Shown in pieces: positions 16,843 to 25,129 of a stretch of DNA of 64,000 bases. The notes under the pieces were generated by a model that did no database searches, was not told where the DNA came from, and was given only the letters and a program-made list of their open reading frames with translations. Origin of the DNA: Betaproteobacteria bacterium (GTDB taxonomy: Bacteria; Acidobacteriota; Terriglobia; Acidiferrales; UBA7541); assembly GCA_903970165.1 (NCBI GenBank), contig CAJCHZ010000047.1, positions 163,155 to 227,154 of the forward strand. Direction: 5' to 3'. Each line of letters opens with the position of its first letter. The first letter of the stretch is position 1. The position numbers and the translations under genes are program-made.

Positions 16843-17216
16843 ATGCAAACACTTTGGCAAGACTTGCGCTTCGCCGTAAGCGTGTTGAGGAAGAATCCTG
16901 AATTTGCGGCGGTGGCTATCCTTACGCCGGCATTGGGAAATTCCACGCCTTTCTGGTCGCGGCGGAAATGGGGATGGTGCTCGTGCTGATGACCGGAGCG
17001 GGCTTGTTGATCGAAAGCTTCGCGCGCCTGATGAATGTGAATTCCGGCTTTTCGCCGCAAGGTTTGATGACCTTTCCGCTGGCACTGCCGGCGGCTCGCT
17101 ATTCGCAGAACAGAAGGAAGCGTTTTACCGGCTGCTTCTCGAACGGATTCGAACAATTCCTGGAGTACAAGCCGCGGGAGGAACGACTTACCTGCCGCTT
17201 TCAAGCGAGTTCAGGA
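16843..17216 (+). pseudogene. Remnant of an ADOP-family permease
   Basis: Begins with an intact-looking start MQTLWQDLRFAVSVLRKNPEFAAVAILT, then changes frame near 16945. It jumps to the mid-protein region FLVAAEMGMVLVLMTGAGLLIESFARL, about 300-400 residues missing. It changes frame again near 17105 (EQKEAFYRLLLERIRTIPGVQAAGG) and stops abruptly at the end of the convergent MFS gene. Dead gene with an internal deletion, two frame changes and a 3' truncation. Confidence 0.75.
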
Positions 17217-18500
17217 ATTTTCAGGACGCATCCGCAAGGTCAGCAGGAGATAAATTGCGATGAGCAGGCTGCCGATTACGTAGAGAAACCCCGGTGCGAA
17301 GGAATGCGTGCGATCCAGGAAAAAGCCAATTACCGACGGCGTCACGAAACTTCCTAGATTGCCAATCGAGTTGATGAGTCCGATGGAGGCCGCCGCGGCC
17401 GATTCGCCCAGAAATGCGGAAGGAATTGGCCAGAAAGAAACAAGAAACGAGTTGGCGGTGGCGGCGACGATCAGGCAACCGAAGGCAAACCAGAAATGCG
17501 AGCCGGCGAGGATCGTCAACGCAAATGCCACCGTACCACACATCAGCGGTAAGGCCGTGTGCCAGCGGCGCTCGCCGGTGCGGTCGGAATGCCAGCCGTT
17601 GAATAGCATGGCGAACAGCACGAAAACGTAGGGGAGGGTCGAAAGCATGGTAACGGAGAGATCGGACTTGCCGGACGTGCTTTTCAGAAAAGTAGGCAGC
17701 CAGATCGTTAGCGCGTAAATGCTGCTGACGGCGAAGAAATAGATAAGCGCCAGACGAATGACGCTTGCTAGCCGGAGCGCTTCCCAGATTGTGTAGGAGC
17801 GAGCATTTCGTTTCGCCAGAGCTTCCTGCTCGAGCTCCGCGGTGATCCACACCCGCTCTTCGGGCGGGAGCCACTGAGCTTCGCGCGGCCAGTCCGTTAA
17901 ATAAAAAACCGTGATGATACCAAAGACGATTGCGGGAATACCCTCCAAAATAAACAGCCAGCGCCATCCTTGCATGCCCAGCCAGTGCACGCCCAGAAGC
18001 CATCCGCCGAGCGGCGAGCCGATGATGTTCGCGACGGGAATCGCAATCATGAACATCGAGGAAGCCTTTGCGCGGTCTTCGGCGCGGAACCAATGAGTGA
18101 GGTAAACGAGGATGCCAGGGAAGAAGCCTGCTTCCGCGGCGCCAAGCAGGATTCGGACGAGGTAGAAATGCATGGGCGTCTTGATGAAGGCCATCAGGGC
18201 GGTGATGAATCCCCAGGTGATCATGATGCGGGAGAACCATTTACGGGCGCTCCAGCGCTCAACGATGAGGCAGCCGGGGATCTCGAAAAGCAAGTAGCCG
18301 ACAAAAAAGATGCCCGAGCCAAGTCCGAAGACACGATTGCTGAAGGAGAGGTCGTGCGTCATTTCGAGGCCGGCATAGCTGACGTTGACGCGGTCGAGAA
18401 AGGCGACGACGAAGAGAGTGAAAAGAAATGGCAGAAGACGCCAGGCAATTCGCCGGCGTGCGTTCAGACTGATGGTGCTTGCGGAAGCGGCGAGATTCAT
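17211..18500 (-). CDS. MFS transporter, anion:cation symporter (ACS) type
   Basis: 429 aa with 12 TM helices. Helix 1 motif FLDRVNVSYAGL is the ACS-family signature (D-R-x-N-x-[SG]); the loop 2-3 motif is FEIPGCLIVERWSARKW; helix 4-5 carries LLGAAEAGFFPGILVYL. Family members take up organic anions such as hexuronates, phthalate or tartrate with H+ or Na+. The substrate cannot be read from sequence; the nearby SMP-30 protein would fit sugar-acid use, but this is inference. Its 3' end abuts the ADOP remnant and its 5' end lies 60 bp from an insertion sequence. Confidence 0.92.
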   Translation of the reverse strand: MNLAASASTISLNARRRIAWRLLPFLFTLFVVAFLDRVNVSYAGLEMTHDLSFSNRVFGLGSGIFFVGYLLFEIPGCLIVERWSARKWFSRIMITWGFITALMAFIKTPMHFYLVRILLGAAEAGFFPGILVYLTHWFRAEDRAKASSMFMIAIPVANIIGSPLGGWLLGVHWLGMQGWRWLFILEGIPAIVFGIITVFYLTDWPREAQWLPPEERVWITAELEQEALAKRNARSYTIWEALRLASVIRLALIYFFAVSSIYALTIWLPTFLKSTSGKSDLSVTMLSTLPYVFVLFAMLFNGWHSDRTGERRWHTALPLMCGTVAFALTILAGSHFWFAFGCLIVAATANSFLVSFWPIPSAFLGESAAAASIGLINSIGNLGSFVTPSVIGFFLDRTHSFAPGFLYVIGSLLIAIYLLLTLRMRPENS

Positions 18501-18560
18501 CCCGCTTGGCTTCTAACACAATGAAACGCGGATTGCACGGGGTCGTATCGCGCCGTGCAA

Positions 18561-19800
18561 AATGTAACCGAAGGAGACAACGTCGCGCCATTTAGAATGT
18601 AACCCAACCAAGACAGCAAAAAGGAGACCACGGTTTGGGAAACAAGGGGCGATGGGAGTATCTGCGGGCAATTTATGAGCGCTATGAGAAAGCCGGACGA
18701 AAGGCCAAGAAAGTGATCTTGAACGAGTTCTGTGCCAACACGGGCTATCACCGCAAGTATGCGATTCGCTTGCTGAATGGAGCGCGGCCGGAGAAGCGAC
18801 GGACACCACGGGAGCGGCGGCGTGGGCTCAGCTACCGTCCGGAAACCTTGGCAGTGCTGAGCGCGGTGTGGGAGGCCGCCGGGTATCCCTGGTCGGTGCG
18901 CTTGAAGGCGCTGTTGCCGTTGTGGCTGCCGTGGATCGGCAAACGTTTTCGTGTGCGGCCGGAGATCGAAAAGCAATTGCTGAAGATCAGTCCGCGGCAG
19001 ATGGACCGTCGGCTGAAAGCGCAAAAGACGCAGCGGCGACGAAGGATTTACGGACGCACCAAGCCGGGCTACCTGCTCAAGCACCACATTCCCGTGAAGA
19101 CCGACCGCTGGGACGTCGCGACGCCTGGTTTCACGGAAGTGGATCTGGTTTCGCATTCGGGCAATTCCGCTAGCGGAGAGTTCGCCCATACGCTCAATGT
19201 CACCGACATTCACAGCACTTGGACGGAATCGCGAGCGGTGCTGGGACGCGGGGAAGAGGCCGTCCAGCGCGCCTTAAATGAGATCGCCACCACGCTGCCC
19301 TTTGCGCTGCTGGGCGTGGATTCGGACAACGGCAGTGAGTTCATCAACTGGCATCTGAAGGGTTGGTGCGAACAGAAAAACATTCAGCTCACGCGCGGAC
19401 GGCCGTACAAGAAGGACGACAACGCGCACATCGAGCAAAAGAACTGGACGCATGTGCGCAAGCTGCTGGCCTGGGATCGCTACGACACACACGCAGGCGG
19501 ACCCGGAGAAAGTAGCCAAACTCGAAGAGCTGAGAAAGCGGCTGGACCCGTTCCAACTAAGCAGGATCATCGAACGCCAACTGGAGCGCATCTCACGACT
19601 GGCCAATCGTAGGTTGAGCCCGAAGGCGGCAACGCTGCCAGAAACAGAGCAACAAGGGCCGCCGGCCGATGGCTGTGGAAAAGCCGCTACGCTTGGAAAT
19701 CTCGCAAAGGACGCGGGATTCCCACTTTCCCACAGCCACAACAACAACAAACCTTCGGTTACATTTCAAATGTCTCGACAACACCAGCTACGGTTACATT
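18561..19800 (+). mobile_element. Decayed insertion sequence with doubled terminal inverted repeats
   Basis: AATGTAACC occurs at 18561-18569 and again at 18596-18604. Its complement GGTTACATT occurs at 19757-19765 and 19792-19800. The two copies at each end have the same 35-bp spacing, and the intervening bases are partly conserved. This gives imperfect terminal repeats of about 45 bp around a transposase relic. No obvious target duplication flanks it. It lies between the MFS gene and the carrier-protein gene. Confidence 0.8.
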
Positions 19801-19805
19801 CTTAG
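18635..19805 (+). pseudogene. DDE integrase-core transposase with internal deletion and frameshift
   Basis: TTG start with AAGGAG upstream. N-terminal helix-turn-helix (GYHRKYAIRLLNGA), then an rve-type catalytic core: DVATPGFTEVDLVSH (first Asp), LLGVDSDNGSEFIN (second Asp) and GRPYKKDDNAHIEQKNWTHVR (Glu). Near 19490 the frame is lost and the conserved C-terminus (DPEKVAKLEELRKRLDPFQ, then RLANRRLSPKA) appears in another frame. About 50-70 residues normally between WDRYDT and this part are missing. Encoded enzyme is therefore probably inactive, although all three catalytic acids remain. IS family not assigned by eye. Confidence 0.85.
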
Positions 19806-19842
19806 ATGGCTTGACAGGGGGGTCGAAAAGAGTCTGGGTTAA

Positions 19843-20103
19843 TTAGTTTCGCGAAACGTCTGTATTGGCCAGGCCGGCGAGGGCCAGGATCTGATCCACC
19901 GTGTCGATTTTGGCCTGGTCGAAACCGATATCTGCAAAATCGACGCCAAACTTTTCTTCGAGGAAGACGCCGATCTCGACGGCTTCGACGGAAGAAAGCC
20001 TGCCGCTAAGAAGGAGTGAAGAGTCATCGGCGAACGGTTTTTTGTCGCGCCTGCGATTCAGGAGTCCCTGGATAAAATTGCGAATTTGATCGGCTGGATT
20101 CAT
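19843..20103 (-). CDS. Acyl/aminoacyl carrier protein (DltC-like)
   Basis: 86-aa acidic carrier protein. The phosphopantetheine site is probably S38 in SGRLSSVEAVEI, where the usual D-S-L reads S-S-V. Helix 2 (SVEAVEIGVFLEEKFG) and the helix 3 region match carrier proteins. Last gene of a minus-strand set with an adenylating ligase and an MBOAT transferase, 12 bp after the latter. It would receive the activated acyl or aminoacyl group and hand it to the MBOAT protein. An insertion sequence starts about 40 bp beyond its stop. Confidence 0.85.
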   Translation of the reverse strand: MNPADQIRNFIQGLLNRRRDKKPFADDSSLLLSGRLSSVEAVEIGVFLEEKFGVDFADIGFDQAKIDTVDQILALAGLANTDVSRN

Positions 20104-20115
20104 GGAGCCTCAGTC

Positions 20116-21591
20116 CTAAGTAAACATATTGAAGATATGCCCAAGGAACCGGAAATAGACCCCGATTCCCATGGAACGGTCGGTAGTGTCGAAGACATGC
20201 AAAACACAGTAGAAGCCGGCGACGCAAAAGACAGGCCAAAGCTGATCACGGAGCCAGCCGCGCGGAGGATGGTCCTGCCGATGGCGCAGCTGGGAAATCG
20301 AGATGGCGGTGGCCAAAACCAGGCAATAAAAGGCGTAGACCTGAAAGCTGATCAGTGCATTCCACAAACCCTGAGTGCGGACGAACATCAAATCCCGCGT
20401 AAAGTGAAAAATCATGTTGCCCAAAAACGCGGCGGCAAAGGTCGCCGCAACCATGCGAAAGCGGCGCCAGCGTTTGAAGTAGCGCATGTAGGTTGGATAG
20501 AAGAAAAACTCGGCGAGCAATTCCTTGAAATAGTAGTAGTAGCGATTCCAAAACTCAGCAACCGTGCGGGATTCCAGAGGACGATAAGTGGAACGCAGCG
20601 CGCGAAAACCAGCCAGCCGGAAAATGCTGATCAGGAAGTGGCCGGTAATGCTCATGGTCAGAATGTCCAGGAGAAACGCGGCCACGAGGCTTTCCCATCC
20701 CGTGTACCAGTGATACGGGACGTTGTAACGAGTGCGTCCAAGCAATTCCGGGACGGAGGGAATGGAGAGGGATCCTTGGAGAGTATATTGAAGAGGCCCA
20801 TACATTATTCTCAACAGCAAAGTCCAGGCGAGCAATTTGAGGCCCTTGAGCTGCGTGATGGCGAGCTGCTCAGCGTCGGCGGCCTCGATGCGGCGCCAAT
20901 ATGCCGCGCCCTTGCCATAGGGAGTTGCGTTGATGCTCCACATAGGACGATAAGTGGAAGCCTGGCGCCAAAAAGGATCGGGAGACTGAGATTTCAGATC
21001 GAGCAGTGAATATCCGATGTACCAGATATAACCGCCGAAGACGGTCAGAGAAAGGAAGACGATGTCGCGAAGGTGGTTCGACATGGGCAACCAGCTCGCT
21101 ATGACCAAGAAGACGAAAAAACCAGACAGCAGAACGAGTATGGGCCGTTTGCCAAGGAGCGAACGCCGATACTTGGAGGCTAGCGAAAACAACATCCATG
21201 CCAGGGCGAAAGTCACAGCGACGAAAAACATCGTGAATGCAAAGCCTTCCGTACCCATCAACGCCCCGTTATTGCTTTGCCCGGCGAAAGAACCGAACCA
21301 GGACGTCCAGGTGAGGTAGACGGTATAGAGAATGGTTGAAGCCATGACGATTTGACGCCGATACTGCGGCAGGAGGGTAGTGGCTGCGAGGATCACGGTG
21401 AAAACCCGCCAATCGCCTCTGCAGGCATAGAAGCCAGCCGCGGCCAGGACGAGCAGCAGGATCTTTCCCGGAATCGTTTGCGCGAAGCGCACTGCCCAGG
21501 GATAGGTATCCAGCTGGGGAATAATCCGAAACCGGAAGATGGGAGCAGGAGCCTCGGTGGGGCTGACGACCACATCAGCGGCGGAACTCAT
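20116..21591 (-). CDS. MBOAT-family membrane O-acyltransferase (DltB-like)
   Basis: 491 aa, 10-12 TM helices. The MBOAT core is visible as RTVAEFWNRYYYYFKELLAEFFFYPTYMRYF, followed by LGNMIFHFTRD, which holds the candidate catalytic histidine. The start overlaps the ligase stop (ATGA), so the two are coupled. In DltB systems the channel-like protein transfers D-alanine from a carrier protein to an extracytoplasmic acceptor; in alginate and cellulose systems relatives transfer acetyl groups. With an adenylating ligase and a carrier protein as partners, the Dlt mode is the better model. Acceptor unknown; acidobacteria have no teichoic acid. Confidence 0.88.
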   Translation of the reverse strand: MSSAADVVVSPTEAPAPIFRFRIIPQLDTYPWAVRFAQTIPGKILLLVLAAAGFYACRGDWRVFTVILAATTLLPQYRRQIVMASTILYTVYLTWTSWFGSFAGQSNNGALMGTEGFAFTMFFVAVTFALAWMLFSLASKYRRSLLGKRPILVLLSGFFVFLVIASWLPMSNHLRDIVFLSLTVFGGYIWYIGYSLLDLKSQSPDPFWRQASTYRPMWSINATPYGKGAAYWRRIEAADAEQLAITQLKGLKLLAWTLLLRIMYGPLQYTLQGSLSIPSVPELLGRTRYNVPYHWYTGWESLVAAFLLDILTMSITGHFLISIFRLAGFRALRSTYRPLESRTVAEFWNRYYYYFKELLAEFFFYPTYMRYFKRWRRFRMVAATFAAAFLGNMIFHFTRDLMFVRTQGLWNALISFQVYAFYCLVLATAISISQLRHRQDHPPRGWLRDQLWPVFCVAGFYCVLHVFDTTDRSMGIGVYFRFLGHIFNMFT

Positions 21592-23168
21592 TTTGCCTGC
21601 TCTGCCAGGAGGCGGTGAAGTTCTTTGCGGTTGACCTTGCCGTTGGGACTCAGTGGGAGCGCATCCATAAAATGAATTTCGCCGGGCATCATGTAGGGGG
21701 CGAGGCGCTTGGATAGCTGGGTCGTCACGGCTGATTCGTCTTCCACGCGTGACGCGGCAACGAAAGCAACGATGTCCTTAGCCATGCCGTTTTCAATGGG
21801 CCAGGCGATGGTGACCACGGAGTCTGTGCCGCAGATATCGCGAAGGTGGGTGTCAATTTCCTCGAGCTCCACGCGCAGGCCTCGAATTTTTACTTGATTG
21901 TCCAGTCGGCCCAGGTGATGAAGGTTTCCCTGTTCGTCCTCATAACCGAGGTCTCCGGTCAGATACCATCGCTCGCCGCGCACCATGCGATAGCGAAGAT
22001 TGGTTTGTTCCGCGTCGCGGAAGTAGCCGCTGCTCAGCTGCGGCCCGGAAAGAGCAATCTCGCCATGCTCGCTGCGCGGCAATTCTTCCAGAGCAGAACC
22101 GAAAATCGCAGCCTTCATTCCGTCGAAAGGCTTGCCAATGGAAACCACGCCGCGGCCAGGAGTCAGACTATCGGGCCCCGTGTAGCGCCTCCAGGTGCAA
22201 ACTACGGTAGCTTCCGTGGGGCCGTAGAGGTTATCCACAATGCTGTTGGACGCCGCTTGCTGCCATAACGCCGCGGAAGCCCCGGGCAGAGTTTCTCCCG
22301 AGAAAAACGAAAAGCGGATGCTGTCGAGCGATCCCGGCGCCAGCATTTTCAGGCGATGCATAAAGCCAATGGAAGACGGAACCGAAAACCAAACCGTGGG
22401 CCGCATTTTGCGAAAGAAAGCGAGCGGGGCCATCGTTTGCGTTGCGGGAATGACCATGAGTTGGGCGCCAGAAGCCCAGGTAAGAAACATATCGCTCACG
22501 GAGATGTCGAAGGTAATTTCCGCCGCTGCCGCAGAGCTGTCTTCCTTGCCGATGGCGTATCGCGAACGCATCACGCGGACGTAGTGCTCAAGAGCGCCCG
22601 TGGAAATCATCACGCCTTTAGGTATGCCGGTGGTTCCAGAAGTGAATTCGATGTACGCAAGGGATTCCGGCCCAACCACTTCTGGTTTGTCGGCGGCATC
22701 GAAGGGCGGCAGGGCATCGTGCCCGGCGATCTGCAAACGCCGCCCGCAGTCCGCGGGTCGCTCGATGGATTGAGCTTGCCCCGGAGCCAGAATAAGCGGC
22801 GGGCAGACGCTCAGCACCCGATCGGTCAACTGCGGGAGGCCGTTCGCATCGACCACCAGCGCATCCAGGTCGACGCGCTCAAAAATCTGCACGAGCCTGT
22901 CTTCCGGAAGCCTCGTGCTCAAGGGCACATACGCGGCGCCCGCCCAACCGGCTCCCAGGATGCCGCGATACGTTTCCAGCGTTCGGGACGCAAGAATCCC
23001 GACACGCTCTACCCTACCTCGCCCTTCCTTGCGGAGCCACGCGGCAACAGGCTGAACGAAAGCGTGCAACTCGCCATAGGAATACGTTTTGTCTTCCACG
23101 AAAAGGGCGGGCCGCTCGGGTGCGGCCAAAGCGTGCTCATGGAAGGGTTTCGCAGAATTGAAGTTCAT
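21588..23168 (-). CDS. AMP-forming acyl/amino-acid adenylating ligase (DltA-like)
   Basis: 526-aa ANL-superfamily enzyme. Motifs in order: YIEFTSGTTGIPKGVMIS (P-loop A3), DNLYGPTEATV (A5), WYLTGDLGYEDEQGNLHHLGR (A7-A8), QVKIRGLRVELEEID and C-terminal SPNGKVNRKELHRLL with the catalytic lysine (A10). It activates a carboxylic or amino acid with ATP and loads it onto the carrier protein encoded at 19843-20103. No condensation or thioesterase domain. Overall layout and partners resemble DltA, but the substrate pocket cannot be read reliably by eye. First gene of the three-gene cassette. Confidence 0.88.
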   Translation of the reverse strand: MNFNSAKPFHEHALAAPERPALFVEDKTYSYGELHAFVQPVAAWLRKEGRGRVERVGILASRTLETYRGILGAGWAGAAYVPLSTRLPEDRLVQIFERVDLDALVVDANGLPQLTDRVLSVCPPLILAPGQAQSIERPADCGRRLQIAGHDALPPFDAADKPEVVGPESLAYIEFTSGTTGIPKGVMISTGALEHYVRVMRSRYAIGKEDSSAAAAEITFDISVSDMFLTWASGAQLMVIPATQTMAPLAFFRKMRPTVWFSVPSSIGFMHRLKMLAPGSLDSIRFSFFSGETLPGASAALWQQAASNSIVDNLYGPTEATVVCTWRRYTGPDSLTPGRGVVSIGKPFDGMKAAIFGSALEELPRSEHGEIALSGPQLSSGYFRDAEQTNLRYRMVRGERWYLTGDLGYEDEQGNLHHLGRLDNQVKIRGLRVELEEIDTHLRDICGTDSVVTIAWPIENGMAKDIVAFVAASRVEDESAVTTQLSKRLAPYMMPGEIHFMDALPLSPNGKVNRKELHRLLAEQAK

Positions 23169-23311
23169 AGGCGAGTCCGTTAGGACGAACTCATAATGTT
23201 AGCGGACCGGGCAGAAAGCTGAGCACGGCATTCCGATTCGGCTTGTCCAGTCCATTACTTGGAAATGAAACACCGCTGATGTCATAGCCGGCGTTGCTCG
23301 GCGAACTACAT

Positions 23312-25069
23312 TTATTGCTTGAGTTCCACGCCGGGCATGACGTTTTTCAACGGCTCACTCCGCTTTTGTTCGAGTTCGGGATGAGGAAGCGGCTTGCGTG
23401 GCAGCATTTGATCGCGCATCGCCGCGTTGTAGACAAAAGTGGCCTCCACCAGCGCGGCTTGTGCCAGGTCGTCGGGTTGCAGTCGCTCGTAGGTGTCCAT
23501 ATTCGTATGGTGCGTGCGCGAACTGTAGTCGAGTGGATCCTGAATGAACTGAAACCCGGGAAGGCCGACGGCGTCGAACGCTTCGTGGTCGGTGCCGCCG
23601 GTATCGCGCAGCGTCAGCGTGGTGACACCGAGATCCTTCAGCGGTTCGATCCACTGCGCGAAAATCGGCGCGATGGCGGAGTTTCCCTGCAGGTAAACTC
23701 CGCGAATTTTGCCGCCTCCGTTGTCCACGTTGAAGTAGGCGGAGAGTTTCTGATGGTCTGGTTTCAGCTGAATGGGGCCCGAGGGATCGCGATCGTATTC
23801 CGTGATGATGGACTGGTCGGGTTCCGTTGAGCGCGGTATGAAGCCGAAGTGCTGCTTGACGTAGCCGTAGGAACCGAACTCGCCCTCTTCTTCGCCCGTC
23901 CAGAGGCCGACTCGAATCGTGCGTCGCGGCTTGATTTGAAGCGCGTTGAGAATCCGCATGGCCTCCATGGCCACGAGTGTCCCTGCGCCATTGTCCGTTG
24001 CACCGGTGCCGGAAGCCCAGGAGTCGAGATGGCCGCCAAGCATAACGATTTCGTCTTTTACTTTTGGATCGGTGCCGGGAATTTCGCCGATCGTGTCGAA
24101 GCCGTGTTCGTGGTCGCCTGTGAATTTGGTGTCGATGTTGAGTTCGATGCTGACGGGAACTCCGGCTTTGAGCAAGCGATACACGCGGCCATAATTTTCG
24201 ATCGCGGTCACCGCGACGGGAATGGCGTCGGCATGTTCACGCTGAAAAATCAGAAAGCCAAAGCCGGCATCGGTGTCGTCGAAGATGGTGCCACCTGAGC
24301 CGCCGCCGTTACGCCCGTCGCGGCTGGGCGTGATGGCGGCAATAGCATTTTCTGCGGCCAGGAACTTTCCGATTTTTTCACGGAAGGCCTGGCCCTTAAG
24401 GAAATCGCCGAAAGAGAAGCCGCCGCCGAAGCGCGTGGGATACGTTTCGATGCGCAGCAGGTCGGCGTCTTCGTCGCGAACAAAGAACGGTTTATCAACG
24501 GGCCTTACCTCGCGCATTTCGCCGAGGAAAACGATTTTGCCCGCGAGCTTGCCCCTGTATCTGTCGAAGTCGGCTTCCGTTTTGATGTTCACCCAAACGG
24601 CGGGAGCGGTCACCGGGCCCTTCGTAGCGGGTGACCAGGGCGCGGCCTGCGCGATGAACACCGCCGTGTCCGGAGAAGTCATGCGCACCCAGGTGTTGAG
24701 CTGTTGCCAGCCCATACCGAACTCTCCCCAGTCCTCGAGATGCGCGTTCGCACAGCCCATAGCGGTGAACTGGTCGCGCGTCCATTCGTTGGCACGTTTC
24801 AGATTTGGCGAGCCAGTCAGGCGCGGGCCAATGCCGTCCGCCAAGCCGGAAGCGTACTCCATGATGTGCGAGTGCGAGAGCGCTTCGATGCGGATGCTCT
24901 GATACATCGCAAGATCGAGCGATTCCTTTTCCGGCTGAGACAATTCATAAGAAGGACGCGCAGGCTCTTTGCTAGTGGCCTCCTTTTTGTCTTTGTCCGC
25001 CGCGAAGAGCGAAAACGTGAGGCCAGCAAGCAAAACGGTTGCCGACGAGATGGCTTTTAGTGAGCGCAT
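23312..25069 (-). CDS. M28-family zinc aminopeptidase with PA domain, exported
   Basis: 585 aa from ATG 25069, supported by AAAGG upstream; a 16-residue extension to 25117 is rejected. Signal peptide MRSLKAISSATVLLAGLTFSLFAAD. An inserted protease-associated domain occupies about residues 130-300. The M28 core shows all ligands: LGGHLDSW (His), ATDNGAGT (bridging Asp and general region), GEEEGEFGS (Glu pair), YFNVDNGGG (Asp) and GGTDHEAFDAVGLPGFQF (His). Similar to carboxypeptidase Q / PGCP and bacterial aminopeptidases. Periplasmic peptide degradation. Downstream of the kinase gene on the same strand, 60 bp apart. Confidence 0.93.
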   Translation of the reverse strand: MRSLKAISSATVLLAGLTFSLFAADKDKKEATSKEPARPSYELSQPEKESLDLAMYQSIRIEALSHSHIMEYASGLADGIGPRLTGSPNLKRANEWTRDQFTAMGCANAHLEDWGEFGMGWQQLNTWVRMTSPDTAVFIAQAAPWSPATKGPVTAPAVWVNIKTEADFDRYRGKLAGKIVFLGEMREVRPVDKPFFVRDEDADLLRIETYPTRFGGGFSFGDFLKGQAFREKIGKFLAAENAIAAITPSRDGRNGGGSGGTIFDDTDAGFGFLIFQREHADAIPVAVTAIENYGRVYRLLKAGVPVSIELNIDTKFTGDHEHGFDTIGEIPGTDPKVKDEIVMLGGHLDSWASGTGATDNGAGTLVAMEAMRILNALQIKPRRTIRVGLWTGEEEGEFGSYGYVKQHFGFIPRSTEPDQSIITEYDRDPSGPIQLKPDHQKLSAYFNVDNGGGKIRGVYLQGNSAIAPIFAQWIEPLKDLGVTTLTLRDTGGTDHEAFDAVGLPGFQFIQDPLDYSSRTHHTNMDTYERLQPDDLAQAALVEATFVYNAAMRDQMLPRKPLPHPELEQKRSEPLKNVMPGVELKQ

Positions 25070-25129
25070 GACAGCCTTTCTTTCCGGAACCAATTCGAGG
25101 TCCAGCAGCAATCGCAATTCTTCCGAAGT

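Noticed and set aside
20086..21009. Plus-strand open frame of 307 codons
   Set aside because: Antisense to the MBOAT gene; composition is typical of a complementary strand of membrane helices.
22356..23183. Plus-strand open frame of 275 codons
   Set aside because: Antisense to the adenylating ligase, which shows all ANL motifs in order.
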